A stretch of DNA of 64,000 bases from Panax quinquefolius (GCA_020205615.1 CM035170.1:32240123-32304122); one strand, 5' to 3'. Counted from the stretch's first letter, positions 48,732 to 61,069 are shown. The notes: a model not told the origin generated them from the sequence alone. Numbers and translations: made by a program.

Positions 48732-50410
48732 CACGGGTTAGTTAATTATAAATTCTTGCGAAGTTTATACCTTACTAGATAATCCCTGGTTCTACCCATT
48801 CTTTTATCTCTCTTGCTTATGCGCTCAACGCTTGAACTTGACTACGGAGAAATTAGACTTTGACCTATTTATGGAGAATCCATTAGAGAAACTTTCATTA
48901 TATCTCATTGTTTAGAAATCTTGTTTGATTCAGTTGGCACTATCACATTTCCTGTTAACCTTATTTCTATAGAGATATTTTCTTTTGATGTGATTTTAAG
49001 GTTAACTACTCATCATGCCAAATTGATTGCTTTTGTAAGGTTGTTAGTTTTCATATTCCTAAGCAACCTCGTTATTCAATTCAAGCAATCAAACCATTAT
49101 AGTCAAACATTTTCATATCAAGCCATGAAGTCATTCGTTTATTACGGATGTCAAATTTTCTTAGTCCATGTTATGGATTTGAATAAAGACACGCCGATTT
49201 GAATAATATTCTGTTGTTATTGATTTTCCCGACGTATTTCTGAAGAATTTCTTGGCTTACTCCCAAAGCTCGATATTAAATTTTGTATCGAATTTGAACC
49301 CGTACACAAAACTCATTTCTAAAATCTCATATCGAATGGCTCCTATTGAACTTCAGGAGTTAAAAATTCAACTATAGAATTTGGTACCTGAGCCTTTATC
49401 TTGTGACTTCCTTTGTGGAATTCACCTAAGCCAAACTCTCTGTAGGGGACGTCATATTCGTGCGATAGTAAACTGATAGGTGTCATTGTGACGTCTTATC
49501 CAAGGTTGGGATATGAGTCACATTGAGAGCAACCTAAGTCGATGAATCGAAATACGTAGCTTTCAGGCTTAGTTGGTTATTATCGGAGATTCGTTGAAGG
49601 ATATTCTCGAATCGCTATTCCATTATCGCAATCGACTCGTAGAGATACAAAATTCGAATGGAGCAAGGAATGTGGGAAGAGCTTGAAGAACTCAAGAGGA
49701 GACTCATTTCAAAGACATGTTCGACCATGCCATCCTCGAAAAGCGAACGTGGTAGCTGACGTGTTGAGTAGAAGATCGTATACAAGTACGAGTACAATAT
49801 TGTCAAAGACTCATTTCAGTATAATATACAAATAATAGAGATGGAGATGAAAACTCTAGGTACCCACGTGATGATATACTGAGTGCGTGATGATATACTG
49901 AGTATAATCGACTTTAATCGATAAAGTTAAAGTCGTTCAAGCTACACACCGAGTGATGAATTTGAAGAAGGAGGTGCAAGAAGTTGTTATTTTAAAAGCG
50001 AGAATCGGTGAGGTGAGGAAAGCTCAAACCTTCGATTTATTAATCCATTTGAAATTCTCGATCGAATAGGAATCGTGGCCTATAGACTCGTTTTACCACC
50101 AAGTATGACGCGTGTTCATAACGCTTTTCACGTATCGATGTTACGTAAATATGTGGACGACCAAACACGCCATTGAGTTAGAACCTAGACGAGATAGCCA
50201 AGACTTAACATACGAGGAGGTACCACAAGATTTTGTAGAGGAAAGAACATGACCTATGTATTTAAAGGTTATACCATAAGTTAAAGTTTTGTGGAGAAAC
50301 CATGCTATTGAGGAAATGACTGGGAGTTGGAAACGAAAATGAAAGCGAGGTATCTTTACCTTTTCAAACACTGTGTATCGTGACGTCAATTTCGAGGACT
50401 TAAATTTCAT
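48732..50410 (+). pseudogene. pol: D pol remnant (protease, RT ends, integrase C-terminus)
   Basis: Protease C-terminal half: VGTITFPVNLISIEIFSFDVIL and TTHHAKL (48921-49070). Then the RT entry region (QSFLAHVMDLNKDT- and MAPIELQELK-like, 49130-49370), an unassigned stretch, GYYRRFVEGYSRIAIPL (about 49575-49625), KEC...ELKR, then ADVLSRRS (about 49755), and only the end of integrase (VAYRLVLPPSMTRVHNAFHVS, about 50065-50140) followed by WRNHAIEE-like sequence. Compared with B, the integrase core is also lost. No catalytic RT motif. Confidence 0.78.
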
Positions 50411-50423
50411 AAGGAGGGGAGGT

Positions 50424-53220
50424 TGTAAGACCTCAAATTTTTAAATAAAAAGGAATTTCCTTTATTTATTATTTTGAAATAGTAAGGGTTGATTTGATTA
50501 ATGTGGATAGTTAAGGGTTAAATACACAAATATTTCAAAATAAGCAAGTGGTTATAAAATATTCATTTTTGTCGGGGAATATTCGTTTGGTCGTGGAATA
50601 TTCGTATCGCTTGTGGAATATTCGCATCACGACGCCAGCGTACCCATGTGTGGGCCCCATAACGGAAAGCGATTGGATGAGGAAAACGACAAAGTTTGGG
50701 TGGTTATAAATAACGGCGTAATTGTTACTGTTAAGACTGTTGGAATACCCGGTGGTTAAAATACAGTAATACGCGTGGTTGCACAGTAGCACACGGTATT
50801 GCACAGTATTGTTGAATTATTGATCCTTACGTAAGAAGGCACTACTCAATAATTATTACAATAGTTACTGTTCAATAGTTTATTTTATTGATTCAATAAT
50901 TGCTTGCGTTGGTATTTTATATTATTCATTGTTTCAATAATCACACCGCACGAAGATTTCCCATTATCGGATCAATAATTCATATTATTTGAATAATATT
51001 ATTAGATAACATTATTGGCAATGTCTAGAAAGTTCTGCCTAAGGAGAGGTTTGGTCACCTAATTGCGCGCCCAGAAGGAGAGATCCTTATTGAAAGCCCC
51101 TCTTTCTCGGAACACCCGGTTGTCATAATTGTGATTCTCGTAATATTATTTGTGAATAATTAATTATTGATTCATATGATAAGGAAATATTTATTTTATA
51201 TGAATATAAATGATGGATTTATTTATGTGGTTATTAATGAAGGAATTAATGTTGAGGTGTTTTATCGATATTTTATCTGGATTGGAGGTATTAAAAATCA
51301 AATCGGGGGTTTTGAGATATATTATGGGGTTATAATTTTAAATCCGACCGCTGGATCGTTGTAATTTTTGGATATGTTATACATACATAAGTTGAGTATA
51401 TGTCCACAAATTTTGAACCGCTTAAAATGCACGAATGATTTGTTATGAATTTTAAGAGGTGTCGGATTCGGAAATTAGGTTTATAATTGATTTTGGTGGA
51501 AAATTCTAGAATTGAGTGGGCCCCACTTGTGGTTGGTGAAGAAATGTGCTGAATTTTATTTCAAATGTGGTGGGTGGCAATAGTAGCGTGGTGTAAAGCC
51601 ATCGTGTAAAGGTCAAGTCTGCTTTCTGGCGTGCTAACATTTTCCTATAAATAGAGGGCTAAGTTAGAATTGAAAATCACACCAAAAACAAAGTTTTCTC
51701 TCTTTCTCTCTATATTATTGAGTGTATTTTGTGAGTATTTAGATACTTTGAGAGTTGTATTCAAGATAAAGTTTCATTCAAAGATCACTTCCGATCTTTC
51801 CTTCCGAAGTACTGATTCTTTGAGGTAAGGGATATTATTTTTTCGTAATGATATTATTTCTTCAATATCATTATGCTGAAATGTTGATCTGAAGTTTTTA
51901 TCAAATTTAGAACTTTTTCATGTTGGGGTTACTATTCATGAGTTACTATTCACGAGTTACTATTCATGAGTTACTATTCACGAGTTACTATTCACGAGTA
52001 CTATTCATGAAGCGTGAAAATGTTTTTTTTGTGGAATTTCTATCTTTTGGTGTTGGAGTTACTATTCACGTATACTAGACTATTCACGATATCTGACACT
52101 ATTCACGAATACGGCACTATTCAATTTAAAAATGAAAATTTTTCTTTTCGTCCAAAATATCTATTTTGGATACTAGCTTGATTGTATCCATGTTTTGATC
52201 ATTCTTGAATTTTACACCACTATGATTATTTTTGAGGTATTTTTTGGACGTGGATAAAACCAAGTACGAATCCTTAATCCTTGTCATTTTGTTTCACCGG
52301 ATTCGCTTTTTAAAATATTTTCATCATCCTCGCCTTAAATGATGATATTATTGAATATCTTTGGCCCAGTAGTGCAAAGATGAATGATTTCTGAAGAATA
52401 TCTTTGGCTCAGTAGTGCAAAGATGAACAGTGTTTAAATAAACACGACCGATCGATGAATATCTTTGGCCTTTAGTGCAAAGATGAACAGTGTTGAGATG
52501 AATACGACCGATTGATGAATATCTTTGGCCTTTAGTGCAAAAGATGAACAGTTGTTTAAATGAATACGACCGATCGATGAATATCTTTAGCCTTTAGTGC
52601 AAAGATGAACAGTGTTGAGATGAACATGACCGATTTGATGAATATCTTTGGCACATAGTGCAAAGATGAATATTTGATTTGAGATGAATATTGATTGATG
52701 TTACAGGATAAAATATTGATGATGAATCGTTAAATTCATAGATTATAGTAGATTTCATTCTCTACGTAACTCTTCTATGAATTATTATTTCATTCCGCTA
52801 ATATTGATCCGAAACTTGTTGTCTATTGTATTCTATCGATTTTTCCTCGTTGGAGACTAACGATAATTTGTTGTATATTATCTTAGTCATAACATTCTTT
52901 ATCGGGCTAGTTGAGCTCACCCTTTTCCTTGTTGTTCCATTTTTCTTCTCGTGAGGCGAGAATGTAATGCGAGTACTAGTGGGGGTATGGAATGAAGGTT
53001 CTAGAGAGAGTTGTTTAGTAGTCCTCACCATTATTGTAAAATAATGTATCAATAAATGTGATGAGGATTTATTTGAGTATAAATATTGTCTAGAAGATAA
53101 TATTTGTATTTAAACTCACAGTTTTATTGTTGTGATAATAAAGTTGTAGTTGTTTCTGTACCATGTATTTGGCGACTCAGAATGGGTTGGATGGAATGGA
53201 CCTATTTTGGGGTCGTCACA
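50424..53220 (+). mobile_element. D 3' LTR
   Basis: 2.80 kb, TGTAAGACCTC...GTCGTCACA. Same layout as the 5' LTR, with TATA at 51645-51654 and CTTACGTAAG at 50826-50835. Confidence 0.92.
51645..51654 (+). promoter_or_regulatory. TATA box of D 3' LTR
   Basis: CTATAAATAG. It would drive read-out into the rest of A LTR6 downstream. Confidence 0.7.
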
Positions 53221-53717
53221 CTGAGACTCGATAATTACCCGATAAAGCCGTCGGTACACCGACATATTTTAGAAATTGATATGGACTTAGATAATTTGAT
53301 TAGATATGTGTTTATTTGTGATTCAATGATTGTTAAACATATGTGACAATGTGATTAGGTTATGTACTGACTGCGAATTACAGTACTATGTGTTATTGTA
53401 TGTTGTTCTAATCGATCGAATGATCTTATTACTGATAGGTGTTATATAAAGATAGAACTAAGTTACGAATCGTAAGCGGCGATCGAGCAAGTATCTTACC
53501 TTTGCATTTCCTTTATCTGATGGACATGAGTAAGAAGTTTCGAAATTATATTATTATTATGCTATATTATTAACCCTATTGTGATATATTCTATATCCAA
53601 TCATTGTTTATCAACAAGTTAATATATAGTAATTCGGATATATATATTCTGCTTACGTTAATTTCTATATATGGTTATACAAGTGTCCCCACTTGGATAA
53701 TCATCAGATTTAATCAC

Positions 53718-53757
<40 letters not shown>

Positions 53758-54573
53758 AGCTGTCTAAGCTATTTGATCTGCTAGATGCAAATTTTGAAAT
53801 GTCGTTGAATATGATAAAAACCTTTTTGTATTCAATCAAATTATTTTGGTTCTGATTCGATCTAAAAGTATGAACATCCCGATCACGGAAAAAAACTTTT
53901 TTTCTTGCCAGTGACAGAGTGAACGATCCTATCGTTCTTGTAATGTAGTATTGATCAATACAGGGTCCATGGGATGTACACCCTCGTGCCCGTAAGCTAT
54001 GACGGTTTGCAGATGAAGTTCTGCTAAACCTTATCAAAAATTTAAAACAATGTTCATAGTATGTCGACTACCCTATATATATAGTCTATACGTAGTTTCA
54101 AAAATTTGAGATAGAATTGTTATGTTATTATTATCGGTTCAGTTTACTTCACAACTATAAATTCGTTGTAGAAGTGATGTACAAAGAAAACATTTATTTA
54201 TTTCAGCTAATTATATTTATAATTGTTATTACTTGCTGGGCACCCAAATGCTCATTCTTGTTTTAAATTAAATGTTTTCAGCTAGGCATGATCAACCCGA
54301 AGGTTCAGACAAGAACAAGTGAAAAGGAAAGCAAACAATATATGTTTAATGGTATCTTTTGTAATAGTTAGACAATATATAGACAATGATATGTATTATG
54401 TATCATGTAAAGAATGTAGTAAAGGTTGCATACTTGGGATTAGACTCTGATAAATGTAAGATAAGTTTGATATTTATATTATTGTTATTATTATTAGTAT
54501 TATTCCCTTAATAGAAATGGTATCGTGAAGCACCGAGTTCGCGTTTCAAGTACCTGAATTTGGGGGCATCACA
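53221..54573 (+). mobile_element. Family A LTR 6, 3' part and right end of the array
   Basis: Resumes after D, with candidate TATA (53443-53451) and TA microsatellite (53720-53757). Ends GGGGGCATCACA at 54573. Unlike every other A LTR it is followed not by a PBS but by Ty3/gypsy RNase H sequence of element C. This is therefore the true 3' LTR and the right border of the array. Confidence 0.92.
53720..53757. repeat. (TA)n microsatellite in LTR6
   Basis: About 38 bp of TA with one phase slip. Confidence 0.93.
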
Positions 54574-55810
54574 TTTATGATCCGTATAGATCTCCACCTT
54601 CTCCCTATATAGGTAATGCCTCCAAATCTTAAGCGCAAAAATGACAGCTGCCAACTCTAGATCATGAGTAGGATAATTCCTCTCATATTCTTTGAGTTTT
54701 CACGAGGCATAGGCTATGACTTTCCCATGTTGCATGAGAACACATCCTAAACCCTTTCCTGAAGCATCGCTGTATATGAAAAATCCCTCCGAACCAGCTG
54801 GTATTATCAGAACAGGTGCTGAAATGAGCCTCCTCTTGAGTTCTTGAAAACTCTTCTCACATTCCTCGCTCCAACTGAATTTTGTATCTTTACGGAGTCA
54901 AATTTGAGTTAATGGAGTAGCGATTCGAAGAAAACCCTTCTAAGAATCTCCTAGAATAACCAAATAAGCCGAGAAAGCTACGCGATTTGATCATCGACTT
55001 AGGTTACTCCCAGCTTTGAATTGCTTCAATCTTTGCCGGGTCAACCGATATTCCATGATTTGATATCACGTGGCCAAGGAATGCTAACTCCTCAAGCCAG
55101 AACTTGCATTTCTTTAACTTGGCATAAAGCTTATTTTCACGAAGCTTTTGGAGTATATGAGGATGTCATCAATAAAGACAACCACAAAGTGATCCAAATA
55201 TTTCTTGAATACTCGGTTCATCATATCCGTGAAGGCAGCAGGAGTATTAATCAATCCAAAAGACATGACTAGGAATTCGTAATGCCTATATCGTGTTCTG
55301 AAAGCAGTCTTTGGAATGTCATCAGTTTTAATCTTCAAATGATGATATCTAGAACGAAAATTGATCTTTGAAAAGAATTTGGCGCCTTGCAACTGGTCAA
55401 ACATGTCATCAATGCGAGGCAATGGGTACCTATTTTTAATGGTGACATGATTCAACTCCCGATAATCAATATAATATCGCATACTTCCATCTTTTTTCTT
55501 CACGAATAGAACATGAGCACCCCAAGGAGACGTACTAGGACGAATGAAACTGATGTCTAATAATTCCTACAGTTGGGTTTTTAACTTCTGAAGTTCAATA
55601 AGAGCCATTCGATATGGGGCTTTAAAATGGGTTTTTTACCGGGTTCAAGATTGATACAAAATTTTATTTCACGCTCTGGGGGTAGACCAGGAAGTTTTTC
55701 AGGGAATACGTCAGTAAATTTATTAACAATAGAAATATCATTTAAATCTGACGTATTTTTGTTTAAATCCGTGATATGGGCTAAGAAAGCTTGACATCCA
55801 TTTTTCAATA
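54574..55810 (-). pseudogene. pol: C reverse transcriptase and RNase H (truncated)
   Basis: Starts around 55808 with FTDVFPEKLPGLPPEREIKF (RT entry), then [32 protein letters not shown] (55503 onward), [11 protein letters not shown] and [11 protein letters not shown] (catalytic FIDD, residues 110-113 of the 55503-55114 frame). The first catalytic Asp, normally in SKIDLRSGYH, is Asn ([10 protein letters not shown], residue 48), so the enzyme would be dead. RNase H follows with stops: LGCVLMQHGKV-, [19 protein letters not shown] and EIYTDHK, ending at the A junction. Confidence 0.88.
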
Positions 55811-55865
55811 AACAAATAGCTTTATGGCTTGATATGACATTGATTGACTTTAGTAGTTTGGTTGT

Positions 55866-56324
55866 TTAAATTCGTATAATAGGTTTGTTAGGAATATGAA
55901 AGCTAACAACCTTATGAAAATAATCAATTTTTGCATGATGAGTAGTTAACCAATCAATCCCTAAAATCACATCAAATGCAAGTATTTTTAAGGAAATAAG
56001 ATCGACAGGTAATGTGCGAGAACCGATTTGAACCAAACAGGACTTATAAACAGTGGATGTAATGAAGGTTTCTCCCAACGGAGTTTCAACAGATAAATCA
56101 AAGTCTAATTTCTTTGGAGTTAAATTTAAATGTTGAGCGCAAGTAGGAGAAATAAAAGAATGGGTAGAACCGGTATCAAATAAGGTATATAATTTGCTAG
56201 AGTTGATGATTAGTTTACCCGCGATCACCTCGTTCGGATTCCTCACTTTTTGGGAGGTTACGACAAACGCTCTCCCTTGAACTACCGGTTTTGTCTTGTC
56301 TGGGACGACCTTTGATGCCTCCAT
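55866..56324 (-). pseudogene. pol: C aspartic protease
   Basis: An open 152-residue stretch. GRAFVVT (17-23) marks the gag-protease joint; LFDTGSTHSFIS holds the catalytic D50-T51-G52; FDVILGIDWLTTHHAKIDY is the conserved flap-to-C-terminal part. It would cut the Gag-Pol polyprotein. The domain itself looks intact, but flanking gag and RT are broken, so I call it a pseudogene. Confidence 0.88.
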
Positions 56325-57439
56325 CCCAGCTGGACTTGACTTCGGTGCACGACAAAATCGGGCTAGGTGACATTCTCTTCCACAATTGTAACATGCCTTG
56401 GATTGCTGCGTACAGTTCGAACTGATATGTCCCTCCCCTCCTCATTTGTTACATACCAAATCGATACCGTTCTCCTTCCTTAACAACAAAAGTTGGTCTT
56501 TGACGCCTCTTTCCATCATTATTGAATTTCCTCTTCTTGAAATTTTCGCTTCTATTATCTTGGCCATGATTACCACCGAAGTGGTTACCATTTCTGAAAT
56601 GTTGATAACCTCCACGTTTGTTGTCACCGCTTCGATGACTGCTACCACTGGTATTATCGATTTATCGGCTGCTCTCTCTTGGTTAGGTTAACTCATTATC
56701 GCGCTCTAATAACTGAGCCCTATTTATAACATCTGAATACAAACACAGTTTATGATAAATTAAGTATTAACGTATCTCAAGTTTTAAACCTCTTAGAAAC
56801 ATCCGTGTCATTCTCTCCTCATTATCAACCAAGTGGGACGCAAACCGGGACAACTCGACAAACTTAGTTTCGTACTGTGACACGGTCATATTGTTTTGCT
56901 CCAACTTGATAAACTCTACCACCTTCATGTGAGGAATAATTTCGGGAAAGTACTTGTCGTTGAACAGTTCTTGGAATTTCTCCCAAGACATCATCAGTGC
57001 GGCAGGTTGAGTACGCTTTACAGATTCCCGCCAGTAATCTGCCTCTCTTCGCAACATGAAGGTGGTAAAGGGAACCTTTTGCTCCTCGGAGCATCCCAAG
57101 ACATCAAATATCTTGGTGATCTGCTTTATCCACGTCTCCGCCTTAAGTGGTTTTGGCTCTCCAATAAACTCCGGTGATCCCAGCTCCTTGAACTATTTAG
57201 CGGTGACCGTCCGGGAGTTTCCAGTGTTTCCACCTACATTTTGAAGATGAGTCGTTCTTGCCTGATGTTGCATGAATTGCATAAAGCCTCTGAACATCCC
57301 ATCGTTCATCATTTGATTAGCGTTGTTATTTTCTGAGGATTATTGCCATCCTTATGCAGACATTATCCTGGGTATTGATCGTTGTTGACTCAACGGTCTC
57401 ATGTGTTTCATTGTTTATCCCAACATTTTCGGATGCCAT
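56325..57439 (-). pseudogene. gag: C gag (capsid and two zinc knuckles)
   Basis: ATG at 57439 (MASENVG-). A readable capsid domain spans about 57190-56767: KAETWIKQITKIFDVLGC, VPFTTFMLRREADYWRES, FQELFNDKYFPE, EFIKLEQNNMTVSQYETKF, FLRGLKLEIR, all typical of Retrotrans_gag. Two tandem knuckles lie near 56450-56350: CNK*GGEGHISSNC (second Cys replaced by TGA) and CYNCGRECHLARFC (intact CX2CX4HX4C). Early stops (for example TAG before FKELGSPEF) and a frameshift break it. Confidence 0.86.
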
Positions 57440-57611
57440 TTTCAAATAATGCCACAAAACAAGGGTTAATTGACATGTCACATATTATCCCTATACTTTG
57501 ACCGACCAAATAAATACCAAATAAACTTAGGTAGGTCATACTAGCGAAGGAATTTCCCGTCTCTCCCCTCCTAGTTCTAGTCTCACATCTCAGCCAGGAT
57601 CATATCCCTAA

Positions 57612-57623
57612 GCTTTGATACCA
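57612..57623 (-). other. Primer-binding site of C
   Basis: Minus-strand TGGTATCAAAGC, one mismatch from the initiator-Met PBS, two bases from the LTR end at 57626. Confidence 0.88.
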
Positions 57624-59131
57624 ACTGTGACGCCCCCAAAATAGGTATACATCACCCATCTTGAGTCACCAAATACATGATACAAAATTTAAATACAACT
57701 TAATTATACAACTGTCGTATAAAATATGACAAAACATAAGCTGAGAGTTAATACGAATATTGTATTCTAGACAGTTTTCAAACTCAAATGGAGTACTTAA
57801 TACATTTATTATCACACTATTTCATTGAATAGTGTGTACTACTAATGCAAACATCTGGACCGTCACTCCATTCCCCGACTAGTCCCAGCTATATTCTCAT
57901 TTCCTAAATAGAACAATGAAAACAAAGGGTGAGCTCAACTAGCCCAGTAATAAATATTATAACTAAGATAATGCAGAATAAATTATCGTTAGCCTTCAAC
58001 AGTGTTAAACAGATAAAATATAATAAACATTAAGTTTAACTGTAGCAGAACAAACAATCCATCAGAAGAGTCAAGTAGAGCATGATATCTACTATCTTCT
58101 ATGCTTTAAAAAGTTTATCATCAATTTTATCGCTGAGACTCAACTTAATAAATAAAGCACATCATCGAATCATCCATGCACTACGGGCCAATGATATTCA
58201 TGTAATCATCAATGGTCATGATTATACCGAATAATTCCTTGTCATAATCATACCAACAACTATCCATCAATGCACTACAGGCCAATGATGATTTTTACCA
58301 CATCATTTGTAACATTACGGTCATGATTATACCGAATAATCCATGGTCATAATCATACCAATCAATAGTACATCTATGCATGTAAGACAATATGACTTTT
58401 ATCACAATATAAGCATGAGTATGATGGCAATGATATAAGAATTCAATTACAAGAAAGTAAATGATACATTTTTAAAGATTTATAATTTAATTTATCCAAA
58501 ATTCAATAATGTCCAAATTATCAACATGATACTGCTTTGTGGAGTAAAATTCAAGAATAATATTGTATCAAAAATGATTTGGACAACAAAGAAATCAATT
58601 TTTTTGACATGATTAATTCCCTGGGTAAATAGTACCCCATGAATAGTACTTCGAGAATAGTACCCCGTGAATAGTACTTGTGAATAATACTTTATGAATA
58701 GTACCCTGTGAATAGTACTTTATGAATAGTACCGTATAAATAAATAGTACTCATGAAAAGTACTCCGGCATGAAAAGCTTAAAATTTAACAAGAATGTGT
58801 AAAAATTATCCTTGTGAAACGATACTAGATGAAGCACAAATTTCAAGGATATTCCACTAATTTTACGGAATATAGAAGCAATACTTTAACAAAATGAGAG
58901 TATAATCAGGAATACGAGACGAAATAATATTACTCACATACTAGAGAGTATGGAAGAAAATATTATTCCTATGAATACTGAACAAAATAATATTCCTTAC
59001 CTCAGAAGAAGACTGAATACTGGAATAGTGAGGTAACAGACTTCTCTTCTACTTTCTCTCTAAAGCTTTTCTCTCTATAATTGCTCTTGTGAGCCTTAGT
59101 GAATTGGTGAGAATGAAAGAAGAATGAGCTT

Positions 59132-59141
59132 CTATTTATAG
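59132..59141 (-). promoter_or_regulatory. TATA box of C 5' LTR
   Basis: Minus-strand CTATAAATAG, same as in B and D. Confidence 0.7.
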
Positions 59142-59214
59142 GAAAAAATAGTTTCGATAATTGCACATTTTGGGGCTCAAAATATTAAAGTATAATACCT
59201 TCATCTTTTCTTTC

Positions 59215-59415
59215 ATTTTTAATTTAGTCATGCAAGTATTATCAAACTTGCACCACCTCCCCTAATAGTACATCATGTGAATCAATAGTAAAATCATGTG
59301 AATCAATAGGTTTATACATGTGAAAAAAATAATTACAGTATAGTACCTTCATCTATACCTCCATTTTTAATTTAGTCATGCAAGTATTATCAATCTTGCA
59401 CCACCTCCCCTAATA
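59215..59415. repeat. About 140-bp direct duplication in C LTR
   Basis: TTTAATTTAGTCATGCAAG, followed by TTGCACCACCTCCCCTAATA and CATGTGAATCAATAGTA, occurs at about 59218-59290 and again at about 59368-59435. Confidence 0.75.
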
Positions 59416-60474
59416 GTACATGCATGTGAATCAATAGTACACACATGTGAACAAATAGTTATAAGCATGTGAATTAATAACAATTAATTACTCATTTATC
59501 CGATTAATTACCCGATTGGTCAATATAACCTCCAGACATCAATTATTATCGGAATAAATGTCGATTTCCATTAACACTAATAATTCCAACACAATGGAAA
59601 TATAAATTTTATCTTTAAGCAACACGAACTTATTCATCATTAATATTATAACTCACAATATTTAACAACCAAATCATTCCTAGGAATGATGGGGCTTTCC
59701 GATAAGGATTTCTCCTTATTGGCGCGCAATTAGGTGACCAAACCTCTCCTTGACAGAACTTTCTAGACATTGTCAATATTGCAAATAATAATATAAATAA
59801 CTTTGTTGTCTCAATTATTGATTTAATAATAATAAATATTATGCAGATGATACTGTGATAATAATTGAATCAATAATATGAGAGATATTATGCATCAATT
59901 ACTGTAGCAATAATTGAGTATAACTGAGTGACTTCTCACGTAAGCATCAATAATCAATACCGTGTGCTACTATGCAACCACGCGTATTATTGTACTTTTA
60001 CCACAGGATAGTTCAACAGTTTAATAGTAAAACTTCCACCGTTATTTTTATAAAAAGTTAATTATATCGTTTTCTAACTACGACAATACTTCTGTTGTGG
60101 GATTCACCAATGATTGTGCCGTCGTACGAATATTCCCCGACCGATCGAATATTATATAACCACTTGCTTACTTTGTAAAATTTATAAATATTACCCACAA
60201 CTATAACATTATATCAAATCCACACCATAATATTCAAAAATATATTTCGAGAAAAATTAATCTTTATTCATAAAAGTTGGGGTCTTACATGCCTGATAGA
60301 AATATCATGAAGAAAGGGGGCCAAACTGGATTGCTCATTTTTCCTGCACATACAATTTTCACCTTGTGCGCTCAACTACACTCTGAATTGACTTACACTT
60401 AATACTTCGTTCAGAACTTATTTGTGCCATGTATCAAACTCAAAGCTTGAGCTTTAATATATTCATGAGAACCT

Positions 60475-60486
60475 GCTCTGATACCA
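60475..60486 (-). other. Primer-binding site of E
   Basis: Minus-strand TGGTATCAGAGC, two bases from the LTR end at 60489. Confidence 0.88.
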
Positions 60487-60522
60487 ATTGTTAGTTCCCG
60501 GAGGCACATAATAGATCTAGAA

Positions 60523-60534
60523 GGGGGGGGGGGG
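60523..60534. repeat. G12 homopolymer at E LTR end
   Basis: Twelve consecutive Gs. A run of Gs here is usual for SIRE-type LTRs; the exact count is doubtful in long-read data. Confidence 0.85.
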
Positions 60535-61069
60535 AGTTGAATAGATCCTTTTTATTTTTAAAAAAACATTTTCGTTATTTTTTTATCTTGTTAAGTGATT
60601 AACACATGTTGAATAGAGGAATAGATTCATGCACATCAGAATAGATTAAACTACTCTTCAGACATATATCATTAGGCACAGTTCTGATGTAGAGTTAATT
60701 GCAAGCAGAAATAGCAGTTATAGTACAGAATGTAAATAACATAAAGTAAATGACACCAGAGGTTTTAAGTGGTTCAGAGACTGAATGCTCCTAATCCACT
60801 TTTTGGCTTCAACAAGCAGAGATTCCACTAAGGATTTGATCAACTCTAAATCACTAAGATTCCTTCAAGATCAGCAGTCTTGGAACTCTAGTTTACTTAG
60901 AACTCTTCAAGACAAGCAGCCTTAGAAACTGTAGACTAAGCCCAGTAGACTTACAATGTCTTGTACCCTCCGGTACTCAGCAAGTCCAACAGACTTAACT
61001 TTAGTTTTGTCACTAAGACAAGGATCCTGCATGCCCTGGTTTCTTGGTTATTTGTTTGTTTGTTGTTGT

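Larger units (their letters stand above)
44540..53220 (+). mobile_element. Element D: nested Ty3/gypsy element, same family as B
   Basis: 8.7 kb, plus strand: 5' LTR 44540-47329, garbled PBS (about 47331-47343), broken gag-pol 47515-50410, polypurine tract AAGGAGGGGAGG (50411-50422), 3' LTR 50424-53220. The intact target reads GAGTCTTAGACTCG; flanks here read GAGCACGAG and CTGAGACTCG, so the 5-bp TSD was probably CTTAG, blurred by sequence noise. Insertion point and strand differ from B, so these are independent insertions. RT and RNase H cores are missing exactly as in B. Confidence 0.92.
54574..60289 (-). mobile_element. Element C: Ty3/gypsy retrotransposon, host of the A array
   Basis: Minus strand. 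From right to left: 5' LTR 60289-57626, PBS 57623-57612, gag 57439-56330, protease, RT, and RNase H up to YTDHK, where it is cut at 54574 by the A array. Integrase and the 3' LTR should lie beyond the left end of the array, outside the window. The gag-PR-RT-RH order and integrase-type relatives (B) point to a chromovirus, probably Tekay/Del-like. Related to B/D but with RT and RNase H kept. Confidence 0.92.
57626..60289 (-). mobile_element. C 5' LTR
   Basis: 2.66 kb; window ends TGTGACGCCCCC and GGTCTTACA. Holds TGCACTACGGGCCAATGAT repeats (58170-58390), GAATAGTAC-type repeats (58620-58760), a TATA box (59132-59141, minus), a duplicated stretch near 59220 and 59360 (TTTAGTCATGCAAGTATTAT twice), the block GGCGCGCAATTAGGTGACC (59721) shared with B-type LTRs, and CACGTAAG. 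Confidence 0.9.

Noticed and set aside
44540..53220. LTR divergence dating of B and D
   Set aside because: Too many differences sit at CHG sites and look like base-calling noise; a date would mislead.
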